In this document: positions 1 through 6,682 of the stretch, one piece after another | How positions within the stretch are numbered: position 1 is the first letter of the stretch | Layout of the letters: each line of letters starts with the position of its first letter | Notes under the pieces: generated by a model | What the model saw: the letters and a program-made list of their open reading frames with translations, nothing else | Databases searched by the model: none | What the model was told of the DNA's origin: nothing | Source: Myxococcales bacterium | GTDB lineage: Bacteria; Myxococcota; Bradymonadia; UBA7976; UBA1532 | NCBI GenBank assembly: GCA_020430675.1 | Contig: JAGQJJ010000155.1 | Span: 1-7,979 of the forward strand | Direction: 5' to 3' | DNA: 7,979 bases | Made by a program: the position numbers and the translations under genes

Positions 1-2750
1 TCGTGCCGGCCAATATGGCCTCGTTCGCCGACATCGACGCGCTCATCGACTGGCTCTTTGCCGAGCGCACCGAGCAGGCCGGCGCGGTGGTCAAGGTGAT
101 CAAGCGCGCGTTTGCGCCTGACCTGATCCTGCCGTTTGGCGCGGTGAAGGATCTGACCACGCTCGACCGCCTCGACGCGCGGGCGCTGGTCGCCGTGCGG
201 GCGATGCTGCTTGGTGTCGAGCGTCTGATCGCCGGCGTCGCGGCGCGCTACCGCGACCATGGCCGGCCGCGCACCGGCTGCCATGTCGTCCTGCCGCTCT
301 CGCCCAACCACGGCGCGTTTGGCGGCGACGGGGCCTACGCCGAGACCAAAGCCGCGCTGGAGGTGCTGGTCGAGAAGTGGCGCAGCGAGGCCGACGCCTG
401 GGCCCGTGGCACCACGATCTGCGCGGCGCGCATCGGCTGGGTGCGCGGCACCGGGCTGATGGACGCCAACGACGCCGTCGCCGCGCGCCTCGAGACGCAG
501 GCGGGCGTGCGCACCTTCTCGGCCGCCGAGATGGGCTGGCTGCTCGCCGGCCTGTGTGGCGAGACGGCCCGTAGACTGGCCGCCGAGGCGCCGTTGCGCG
601 CTGATCTGACCGGCGGCTTCGCGGCGCTGGAAGACGTGCGCGCCGTGGTCTCGGGCCTGCGCGCCGAGCTGGAGACCGAGGTCGCCGCCGCCCGCCGTCG
701 CGTGGCGCTGCAGAAGGTCGAAGATGAGCTTCGGGGCGCGCAGGCGGCCCAGGCGCCGACCGTCGCGCCGCAGCCCGAGTGGCCGACCCGCGCGCAGCTC
801 GCCGAGCCCATCGCCTGGCCGCGCCGCGCCCCCGATGTGCGCCGCATGGTGGTGGTTGTCGGCTTCGGCGAGGTGGGCCCCTGCGGCTCGGCGCGCACGC
901 GCTTTGCGCTTGAGGTCGACGACGCGCTGTCCGACGCCGGCGTGCTGGAGCTGGCCTGGATGACCGGCCTGGTGCGTTATGAGCAGAGCGGCCGGCGCGC
1001 TGGTTTTGTCGATGCCGCCTCGGGCGAGCCGGTCGCCGAGGCCGAGATCGCCGCGCGCTACGAGGCCGAGGTGCGGGCGCGGCTTGGAATTCGCACCATG
1101 CAGGGCGCCAGCTTCGACCCCGCCGCGCTGCCGGTGCATGCCACGGTGCACCTCGACCGCGACTTCACCTTCGGCGTCGCCTCGCGCGAAGAGGCCGAAG
1201 CCTTCGCCGCGGCCGATCCCGAGGGCAGCCGCGTCGCGTATGACCCGCGCGCCGAACACTGGACGGTGACCCGCCGCGCCGGCACCGAGGTCAAGGTGCA
1301 GCGCCAGGCGCGCCTCGCTCGCCGCGTGGCCGGCATGCTGCCCGAAGGCTTCGACCCGGCGCGTTACGGCGTGCCCGCCGAGATGGTTGAGCGCGTCGAT
1401 CCGGTGGCGCTCTTCAACCTGATCGCCACCGTCGACGCCTTCATCGGCGCCGGCGTTGAACCCGAAGAGCTGCTGCGTCACCTGCACCCGGCCCGCGTGG
1501 CCAATACCCAGGGCGCGGGCATCGGCGGCATGGCCAGCCTGCGGCGGCTGTACCAGGATCACCTGCTCGGCGAAGCGCGCCAGGGCGATGTGCTGCAAGA
1601 GACCCTGATCAACGTGGTCGCCGCCTACGTGGTGCAGGGTTACGTCGGCAGCTACGGCCCGATGAACCACCCGGTCGGGGCCTGCGCCACCGCCGCGGTC
1701 TCGCTCGAAGAGGGCGCCGACAAGATCCTGGCCGGCAAGGCCGACTTTGTGGTCGCCGGCGGCTTCGACGACCTGGGCCGCGAGGGCGCAGTGGGCTTCT
1801 CGGATATGGGCGCGACCGCCGACAGCGAAGAGATGTCGGCGATGGGCTTTGCGCCCGACGAGATGTCGCGCGGCAATGACCTGCGCCGCCGCGGCTTCAT
1901 CGAGGCCCAGGGCGGCGGCACCGTGCTGCTCGCCCGCGGCGATGTGGCGCTGCGACTGAACCTGCCGGTCTACGGCGTGGTCGCCTGGGCCGGCTCGTTC
2001 GGCGATGGCATCCAGACGTCGATCCCCGCGCCGGGCATGGGCGCGCTGGCGGCGGCGATGGGCGGCGCCGACTCGCCGCTCGGTGATGCCCTGCGCAAGT
2101 TTGGGCTGACCGCCGATGACATCGCGCTGGTCTACAAGCACGACACCTCGACGCTGGCCAATGACCTGAACGAAAATGCGCTGCACCACCGCATTCAGAC
2201 GGCGCTTGGGCGCACGCCGGGCAACCCGCTCTTTGTGGTGTCGCAGAAGACGCTGACGGGGCATAGCAAGGGCGGCGCGGCGGCGTGGCAGATCAACGGC
2301 GCCCTGCAAGCGCTGGCCGACGGCGTCATCCCCGGCAACCGCAACCTCGACACCGTCGACCCGGCGATGGCGCCATGGCGCCACCTGGCGTTCAGCGATG
2401 AGTCGCTGCGCGCGGGGCCGCTGCGCGCGGCGCTGGTGACCAGCCTGGGCTTCGGCCACGTCAGCGCGCTCGCGCTGCTGCTGCACCCGCAGGCTTTCCG
2501 CGCCGCGCTCAAGGTGCGCGACCGGGTCGCCTGGGAAGCGGGTGTCGCGGCGCGGCTCGAGGCGGGCTGGCGCCGGCATGTCGCGGCGCTGATGGACGAG
2601 GCGCCCTATTACACGAAGCGCACGGCGCGGCGCTTTGCGGCGGCCGATGGCACGCCCGAGCAGGCGGAAGAAGAGGCGGCGATGCTGCTCGATCCCAACG
2701 CGCGCTTCTGCCCGCAAACCGGGCGCCTGGTGCCCGGCGCCGCGCCATGA
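1..2750 (+). CDS. Type I fatty acid synthase, C-terminal part (ketoreductase end + ketosynthase), 5'-partial
   Basis: Carries the C-terminal end of a fungal/actinobacterial-type FAS I, the multidomain enzyme that builds fatty acids on a tethered ACP in the cytoplasm. The frame is open to the left edge; the GTG at position 3 is an internal codon, so the gene begins upstream. Numbering from that codon, residues 1-210 are the end of the ketoreductase: LPLSPNHG with Ser100 and GGDGAYAETK with Tyr112/Lys116 give the catalytic Ser-Tyr-Lys, while the NADPH-binding Rossmann start lies outside. An Ala/Gln/Pro-rich linker (about 229-275) leads to the ketosynthase (about 280-830), which opens with VVVVGFGEVGPCGSARTR and holds NTQGAGIGGM, nucleophile Cys561 in GACATAA, His713 in YKHDTST, Lys749 and His754 in TGHSKGG. 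A tail (830-915) ends in LLDPNARF, similar to actinobacterial FAS I. All visible active-site residues are intact. A PUFA-synthase or ordinary PKS module is less likely, because the KR motifs and KR-KS order are those of FAS I. Confidence 0.9.
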   Translation, partial: VPANMASFADIDALIDWLFAERTEQAGAVVKVIKRAFAPDLILPFGAVKDLTTLDRLDARALVAVRAMLLGVERLIAGVAARYRDHGRPRTGCHVVLPLSPNHGAFGGDGAYAETKAALEVLVEKWRSEADAWARGTTICAARIGWVRGTGLMDANDAVAARLETQAGVRTFSAAEMGWLLAGLCGETARRLAAEAPLRADLTGGFAALEDVRAVVSGLRAELETEVAAARRRVALQKVEDELRGAQAAQAPTVAPQPEWPTRAQLAEPIAWPRRAPDVRRMVVVVGFGEVGPCGSARTRFALEVDDALSDAGVLELAWMTGLVRYEQSGRRAGFVDAASGEPVAEAEIAARYEAEVRARLGIRTMQGASFDPAALPVHATVHLDRDFTFGVASREEAEAFAAADPEGSRVAYDPRAEHWTVTRRAGTEVKVQRQARLARRVAGMLPEGFDPARYGVPAEMVERVDPVALFNLIATVDAFIGAGVEPEELLRHLHPARVANTQGAGIGGMASLRRLYQDHLLGEARQGDVLQETLINVVAAYVVQGYVGSYGPMNHPVGACATAAVSLEEGADKILAGKADFVVAGGFDDLGREGAVGFSDMGATADSEEMSAMGFAPDEMSRGNDLRRRGFIEAQGGGTVLLARGDVALRLNLPVYGVVAWAGSFGDGIQTSIPAPGMGALAAAMGGADSPLGDALRKFGLTADDIALVYKHDTSTLANDLNENALHHRIQTALGRTPGNPLFVVSQKTLTGHSKGGAAAWQINGALQALADGVIPGNRNLDTVDPAMAPWRHLAFSDESLRAGPLRAALVTSLGFGHVSALALLLHPQAFRAALKVRDRVAWEAGVAARLEAGWRRHVAALMDEAPYYTKRTARRFAAADGTPEQAEEEAAMLLDPNARFCPQTGRLVPGAAP

Positions 2751-3163
2751 TCCTGGGCGTTGGCGTGGACGTCGTCGACGTCGCCGCCTTTCGTGAACAA
2801 CTCGCCGATGCCGCCTCGCGGTTTGCCACCGGCGTCTTCACCATCGGCGAGCGTCAGGCCGCCGCCAGCCGCGCTTCCGGCGATGCCGCGCGCCATCTGG
2901 CCGCGCGTTTTGCCGCCAAAGAGGCCTTTGTCAAGGCCTGGAGCACCGCCCGCTTCGGCCGGCCGCCCGCGTGGCGCGCGATCGACCTGCGCAGTATCGA
3001 GGTCATCCAGGACGCCTGGGGCCGCCCGGCCCTGCGCTTCGACGATGCGCTCAGCGAGGCCCTGCGCGCTGCCGCGCCTTGGCGCGCGCACGTCTCGCTC
3101 AGCCATGATGGGGCGGTTGCCATCGCGACGGTGCTGCTCGAAGGCGCCGGGCCGCTGGACTGA
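2747..3163 (+). CDS. acpS: Holo-[acyl-carrier-protein] synthase (4'-phosphopantetheinyl transferase)
   Basis: Transfers 4'-phosphopantetheine from coenzyme A to the conserved serine of an acyl carrier protein, making it active. The 138-residue product has the usual AcpS length and motifs: GVGVDVVDV at the N terminus with Mg-binding Asp8, the FAAKEAFVKAW signature with Glu59 and Lys63, and VSLSHD near the C terminus with His120. The ATG overlaps the synthase stop codon as ATGA, so translation is probably coupled and the natural target is the ACP domain of that synthase, which must lie upstream of the window. In fungi the equivalent domain is fused to the C terminus of the FAS alpha subunit; in actinobacteria it is a separate gene close to fas. 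This locus has the separate arrangement with no gap. No ribosome binding site of note precedes the start. Function is secure from the motifs; the specific partner is inferred from position. Confidence 0.93.
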   Translation: MILGVGVDVVDVAAFREQLADAASRFATGVFTIGERQAAASRASGDAARHLAARFAAKEAFVKAWSTARFGRPPAWRAIDLRSIEVIQDAWGRPALRFDDALSEALRAAAPWRAHVSLSHDGAVAIATVLLEGAGPLD

Positions 3164-3223
3164 CGGGTCAGATTGAAGGGGTGAATTGCCACGGATCCCT
3201 CGATCCACAGGCAGACCCGTCGG
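3160..3223. terminator. Inverted repeat between convergent genes, possible bidirectional terminator
   Basis: CTGACGGGTC at 3160-3169, which includes the acpS stop codon, can pair with GACCCGTCGG at 3214-3223: ten base pairs with one G-U wobble. A smaller perfect hairpin, GGATC/GATCC with a four-base loop, sits inside the 44-base loop at 3193-3206. The position between the ends of two converging genes suits a shared transcription end. Neither strand has a run of T after the stem and the outer loop is long, so this is not a textbook intrinsic terminator. Confidence 0.3.
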
Positions 3224-3224
3224 A

Positions 3225-4912
3225 TCAGGGCAGGGTGCGCACCAGGCGGAAGCCGCCCCGGTCTCGACGATGGACGGATCGAGCCCTGCCCGCGCCGCCG
3301 AGCGGCAGAGCGGCGCCCCGTCGCCAAACGATCCGCCCCGATGGGCGCGCTGCTCACCGCCGAGGGGGCCGATGGGGTCTTCCTGCTCTTCGTCGGAGTA
3401 GCCCTCGGCGTAGTAGTCATGCACCCATTCCCAGACGCCGCCGTGCACGTCGTAGACGCCCCAGGGGTTGGCGCTGAAGTTGGCCACCGGGTGGGTGGTG
3501 CCGCCCGAGTTGGCGTTCGTCCAATCGGTCGCCGCGAGGCCGGCGCCGTCGTCGCCGAACCAGTAGCGCGTCACCGTGCCGGCGCGCGCGAAGCGCTCCC
3601 ATTCCGCCTCGGTGGGCAGCCGAAAGCCAAGGCATTCGATGCCTTCGAAGCGCACGCTGCCGCATTGCAGCGGCACCAGCGAGTCGCCGGGCGCGCCGGA
3701 GCAGTTGGCGAGCGCATAACACTCGGGCAGCCCCTCGGCGGTCGAGCGCGCGTTGGCATAAGCCACGGCGTCGAACCACGAGACGCGCTCGACGGGCGCG
3801 TCCGGTTCGGCGCGCGGGGCGAAGAAGGCCGGGTTGTTGCCGATGATCGCCTGCCATTCGGCCTGGGTCACCTCGGTCATCTTCACCAGCACGGTGTGCG
3901 TGTGAATGACGAGGTGTTGCGGCCCTTCGCGCGGGTCGCGGTCGGGTTCGTCGTCGGGGCTGCCGAGCAGCGCTTCGCCGGGCGCGGTGCAGATGAAGCC
4001 CTCGGGCACGCGCGCGCCGGCCGGGCAGCCATTGCAGGGCGGCCCGCCGCGCACGCCGTCGCAGGCCACGCAGTTTTGCGCGTCTTCGTCGGTGCGGCCG
4101 TCGCAGTCGTTGTCGATGCCATCGCAGACTTCGGCGGTGGGGGCGCCGGGCACGGCGTCGCAGACGAGGTCGTTGGCTTCGCCGCAGACGCGGTGGCCCT
4201 GGGCGCGGCAGGCGCCGATGCCTTCCATGCAGGCCTGACCCAGATCGGGCTGGGTCTCATCGAGCCGGCCATCGCAGTCGTTGTCGCGCTCGTCGCAGCT
4301 GATCTCGTCGGCCTCGTAGCCCCGCACGCGGTCGAGCTGCGGCGGTCCCCAGCCCGAGGCGCCTTCGCAGTCGCGCGGCGCGTTGGTGCATACGCCGGTC
4401 AGGCCAGGCGTGGGCGTGCTGTCGAGCAGCTCGTCGGCGGTGCCATCGCAGTCATCGTCCAGGCCATTGCACAGTTCTTCGCCGGTGGTATCGCAGCGAT
4501 ACTCACAGCCATCATCAGCCCGGTGGTTGGCGTCGACGAAGCCTTCATTGCACGGGCCGAGCGCGCACGCGCCGTTATTGCAGGCGGGTTCGGCGTGATC
4601 GAGGCGGCAGATCCGGTTGCAGCGCCCGCAGTTCTCGGGGTCGGTCATGAACTCGAAGTCTTCGTCGGCGATGCCATCGCAGTCATCGTCTTCGCCGTTG
4701 CAGACCTCGGGCACGCGCACGCAGCCGCGGTCGGCGCGCGCGTCGGCCCCGGCGTCGGGCGTACCCATCTCGGCCGACGGGTTGCGATCGGTGCGCGGCG
4801 GCAGCACCATGCCCGTGCCGACATCCTTGAAGTCGTACTCCGGGATGTCGACGCAGCCGCTCAGCGCGAGCAGCAGCGTGCACAGCCCGGCTGCGTGCCG
4901 AGCCTGGATCAT
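3225..4912 (-). CDS. Lipoprotein with MopE-type repeats and SUMF1/FGE-like domain, apparent frameshift near the 3' end
   Basis: Predicted exported lipoprotein of unknown role. From the ATG at 4912 it has a 19-residue signal ending in lipobox LSG-Cys20, an Asp/Ala-rich linker, four C-[ND]-x-x-D-x-D-C-D-G repeats (71-276), a Cys-rich stretch between the first two (95-140), and an FGE-sulfatase/SUMF1 domain (about 314 to the end) with EVTQAEW, PVERVSWFDAVAYAN, FRLPTEAEWERFARAGT, GGVWEW and RGGSF. The first Cys of the FGE active pair is not seen after RGGS; only Cys536 follows, so formylglycine synthesis is doubtful. After Gly552 one base seems missing from the C run at 3256-3259. Adding it gives a normal SUMF1 ending, GGGFRLVRTLP, and a stop at 3225 (562 residues). 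Uncorrected, the frame runs to 2609 with no family resemblance. I prefer ATG 4912 because GGTGA lies five bases upstream; ATG 4924 and GTG 4921 are in frame. Last gene of the minus-strand cluster. Confidence 0.8.
4085..4702 (-). repeat. Four MopE-type Asp/Cys repeats within the SUMF1 lipoprotein gene
   Basis: Four copies of a 14-residue unit, consensus C-[ND]-G-x-D-[DN]-D-C-D-G-x-x-D-E, lie at 4661-4702, 4430-4471, 4256-4297 and 4085-4126. The third has E in place of the first G. Such units occur in many myxobacterial surface proteins and are named for the copper-binding protein MopE; the acidic side chains resemble a calcium-binding loop. Metal binding here is inferred from the motif. The unit spacing differs (about 230, 175 and 170 bases between starts), so these are dispersed protein motifs rather than a tandem DNA array. 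Confidence 0.8.
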
Positions 4913-4917
4913 GTTTG

Positions 4918-4922
4918 TCACC
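4918..4922 (-). promoter_or_regulatory. Ribosome binding site overlapping the upstream stop codon
   Basis: On the minus strand GGTGA lies five bases before the ATG at 4912. It contains the TGA stop (4920-4918) of the preceding gene, so ribosomes ending there would be placed to restart. This is the main reason to prefer ATG 4912 over the in-frame ATG 4924 and GTG 4921, which have only a poorly spaced GGGG before them. Confidence 0.45.
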
Positions 4923-5979
4923 ATCGCCCCGTCAAGCCCACCCCGCGGTCGATCGGCGTGAGCACCGCGCCGGTCTCGGCCGGATCGTCCTCAAACCATT
5001 GCCAGGCGGCCAGGCCGGCCAACGCGAGGCCGGCGCCGAAGAGCCCGTAGCTGATCCACGACTTCAGCTCGCCGTCGTCGCGCGCCGCTTCGGTCTCGCG
5101 CCGGGCGCTCGCCGCGGTGTCGCGATCGATCAGGCCGATGGCATCGAGGTAACGCTGATAGGCGTCGTCGGCGGTGGCGATGTCATCGCGCGCGGCGGCG
5201 TTGAGCACGCCGCCGGCCACGAAGCAGCCCACGGCGCCCGCGGTCAGGCCCCATTCCAGCAGATGCAACCGCGTCGGCGGCGGCGGGGGCGGCGGCGGCT
5301 TGTCGCGGGCGAGCATCTCGGGGCTGGCGCCGATGGGCGGCGGCAGCAGCACGACCGCGTCTTCGGCCATGCCCGGCGTGACGTTGACCGTCAGCGTCGT
5401 CGCCCGCCCGTCAGGCGCTTCAGCGCGCGCGCGGTAGGTGCCGGGCGTCAGCGGAACGGCGTTCTCGCAAGGCGTCGCCGGCGGACCGAGCGCCTCGATG
5501 GTGATCATCACGCCCTGGTCGTCGCAGACAAAGTTCACCGGGATGGGCAAGAGCGGCTCGATGGCCGCCAGCCGGTCGCGCGCCCGGGCTTCGACGCTCT
5601 GCGGCGGGCTCTCCAGCAGCAAACCGCGCAGCGCGTCGGCGGCTTCGGGCAGCCGGCCCAGGTTCTCGAGGCAGACGGCGGCCAGGAACAGGGCGGTGAT
5701 GCGCTCGGCGTGGCGCTCAGGCTGGCCGGCGAGGCCCTCGGCGAGTTGGCGGTAGGTGCCCAGCGCCGTTTCGAAGGCGTCGGTGCGCAGCGCCTCGGCG
5801 GCCATCTCCTTGAGCACGTCGATCTCGGCGTCCGAGAGCGGCGGCGCCTCGGTCGGCGCCGCGGCCGGCGCATCGGCGTCCCCCTGGGCGTGACCCATCG
5901 CGGGCAGCAGCAGCGCGGCCGCGAGGCCGAGCCGGGCGAAGGCGCGCAGCACCGGTTTGTGACCCCCCTGTTCGATCAT
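4918..5979 (-). CDS. Exported helical-repeat/PEGA-like protein with two C-terminal membrane helices
   Basis: Function unknown; the layout is that of TPR/PEGA envelope proteins common in Myxococcota. Numbering from ATG 5979 (353 residues): a signal peptide with a likely cleavage site after GHA at 31; an Ala/Pro-rich spacer; a helical, TPR-like region (50-143); a probable beta-sandwich (147-212) with VPLTPGTYRARAEAPDGR and two cysteines (152, 171) that could pair; eight prolines (228-235); a membrane helix (about 241-260); a charged helical segment (265-307); and a second helix (308-326). The ending GVGLTGRW resembles the tails of PEGA proteins in that phylum. ATG 5979 is chosen because AGAGGG lies five bases upstream; the in-frame GTG at 5985 would overlap that site. 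The stop overlaps the candidate starts of the SUMF1 lipoprotein gene, so the two are probably coupled and may act together at the envelope. PEGA assignment comes from pattern only. Confidence 0.75.
   Translation of the reverse strand: MIEQGGHKPVLRAFARLGLAAALLLPAMGHAQGDADAPAAAPTEAPPLSDAEIDVLKEMAAEALRTDAFETALGTYRQLAEGLAGQPERHAERITALFLAAVCLENLGRLPEAADALRGLLLESPPQSVEARARDRLAAIEPLLPIPVNFVCDDQGVMITIEALGPPATPCENAVPLTPGTYRARAEAPDGRATTLTVNVTPGMAEDAVVLLPPPIGASPEMLARDKPPPPPPPPTRLHLLEWGLTAGAVGCFVAGGVLNAAARDDIATADDAYQRYLDAIGLIDRDTAASARRETEAARDDGELKSWISYGLFGAGLALAGLAAWQWFEDDPAETGAVLTPIDRGVGLTGRW
5275..5300 (-). repeat. Proline-codon CCG/CCC run
   Basis: A low-complexity G-rich run on the plus strand encodes the eight consecutive prolines of the PEGA-like protein on the minus strand. 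It lies between the beta domain and the first membrane helix and probably acts as a stiff spacer. Such trinucleotide runs can vary in length between strains. Confidence 0.6.
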
Positions 5980-5984
5980 CGGCA

Positions 5985-5990
5985 CCCTCT
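5985..5990 (-). promoter_or_regulatory. Ribosome binding site of the PEGA-like gene
   Basis: AGAGGG on the minus strand, five bases before the ATG at 5979. It decides between this ATG and the GTG at 5985, which would lie on top of the site. The gap from the stop of the preceding membrane-protein gene (6018) is only 38 bases and shows no terminator-like hairpin, which fits one transcript. Confidence 0.6.
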
Positions 5991-6017
5991 ACCACGGGTT
6001 CGCCGTTCGGGCCAAGG

Positions 6018-6524
6018 TCAGCCCGCCGGCACCTGGGGATCAACCGGAGGCGCGTGTCCCGCGAGCCCCCGGGCGAAGAACCACAACAGGCTCAACACGC
6101 CCAGCCCGAGCCCGATGACAACCCCGGCATCGATGATGCCGCGCCAGGGTTGCGAGAGCGTGCGCACCAGCAGAACCAGCCCGAGGATGATGACCGGGAA
6201 CCCCCACGCGACGATGAGCACCTTGCGCGTGGCGCCGAAGAGGCCCAGGCAGAAGGCCGGCGCGAGCAGCACCCGCGCCAGGGTGGGGTGGTCGGCGACA
6301 TAAAGCGCACGGGCGGCGGTGCGCGGCGAGAAGCGCAGGTGAAAGCCGCGATAGCCCTCGCTGTAGATGCTGATCAGCACCCAGGCGATCATCAGCGCCC
6401 ACTGGCCGCCGGTCAGCGTGCCCGTCGAGATGGGCTCAAGCGCGATGGGCGTCAAGCGCCACAACGCCTGCCCCAGCAAGACCAGCACGCCCAGCAGGGC
6501 CCAACTGGCGACGAGGGTGCGCAC
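6018..6524 (-). CDS. Small multi-pass membrane protein, unknown function
   Basis: I do not recognise this family. The 168-residue product has four or five hydrophobic segments, at about 4-24, 39-54, 82-98, 102-121 and 130-152, so it should be an integral inner-membrane protein. Polar, possibly conserved stretches between them include SEGYRGFHLRFSPR (55-68) and LSQPWRGIIDAG (123-134). The tail (153-168) is short and proline-rich. I start it at GTG 6524 because GGAG lies seven bases upstream and the hydrophobic part begins directly. The frame is open upstream to 6788, but that extension is Arg/His-rich, lacks membrane or domain character and crosses the start of the divergent lipoprotein gene, so it is probably noncoding. 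It is first in the minus-strand cluster, 38 bases before the PEGA-like gene. Its role may be tied to those envelope proteins, which is an inference from position. Confidence 0.7.
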   Translation of the reverse strand: MRTLVASWALLGVLVLLGQALWRLTPIALEPISTGTLTGGQWALMIAWVLISIYSEGYRGFHLRFSPRTAARALYVADHPTLARVLLAPAFCLGLFGATRKVLIVAWGFPVIILGLVLLVRTLSQPWRGIIDAGVVIGLGLGVLSLLWFFARGLAGHAPPVDPQVPAG

Positions 6525-6531
6525 GCAAGCA

Positions 6532-6535
6532 CTCC
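6532..6535 (-). promoter_or_regulatory. Ribosome binding site of the membrane-protein gene
   Basis: GGAG on the minus strand with seven bases to GTG 6524. It supports the short 168-residue version of the protein over longer in-frame alternatives. Confidence 0.5.
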
Positions 6536-6555
6536 AAGCGAGAGAATCGCCGCGC

Positions 6556-6584
6556 ACCTTAGCGCCGGTCGTCCGACAAGTCGA
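6556..6584 (-). promoter_or_regulatory. Putative sigma70-type promoter of the minus-strand cluster
   Basis: On the minus strand TCGACT (6584-6579, four of six matches to TTGACA) is followed after exactly 17 bases by TAAGGT (6561-6556, fitting TAnnnT). Transcription would begin near 6549, leaving a leader of roughly 25 bases that includes the GGAG ribosome binding site. Judged by eye in a GC-rich sequence; no operator-like palindrome is evident next to it. Confidence 0.4.
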
Positions 6585-6682
6585 GCGAGCCGGGCGCCGG
6601 CGATGGCAAAGCCGCGGCGCAGGCGGGCGGCGCTGACGGGTTGCGCTTGCGTCAACATGACCGCTTTTGCCAGATTGCCGCC

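Noticed and set aside
3..5. GTG at the left edge as the real start of the synthase
   Set aside because: The ketoreductase homology is already mid-domain here and lacks its Rossmann nucleotide-binding start, so the gene must begin upstream.
3250..3265. Programmed ribosomal frameshift in the SUMF1 gene
   Set aside because: A minus-one slip would give the right ending, but there is no good slippery heptamer and GGG-to-CGG re-pairing fails at the first base; a base deletion or sequencing error is simpler.
4085..4702. Recurring ATCGCAGTC-like words as a CRISPR array or tandem DNA repeat
   Set aside because: The words are short, unevenly spaced and explained by repeated protein motifs (DNDCDG) using the same codons.
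3341..5050. 569-codon plus-strand open frame
   Set aside because: Lies antisense to the SUMF1 lipoprotein gene, is Ala/Val/Gly-rich with no domain motifs, and mirrors its codon pattern; a shadow frame of GC-rich coding DNA.
4915..6303. 462-codon plus-strand open frame
   Set aside because: Antisense to the PEGA-like and membrane-protein genes, Arg/Gly/Gln-rich, and crosses gene boundaries on the other strand.
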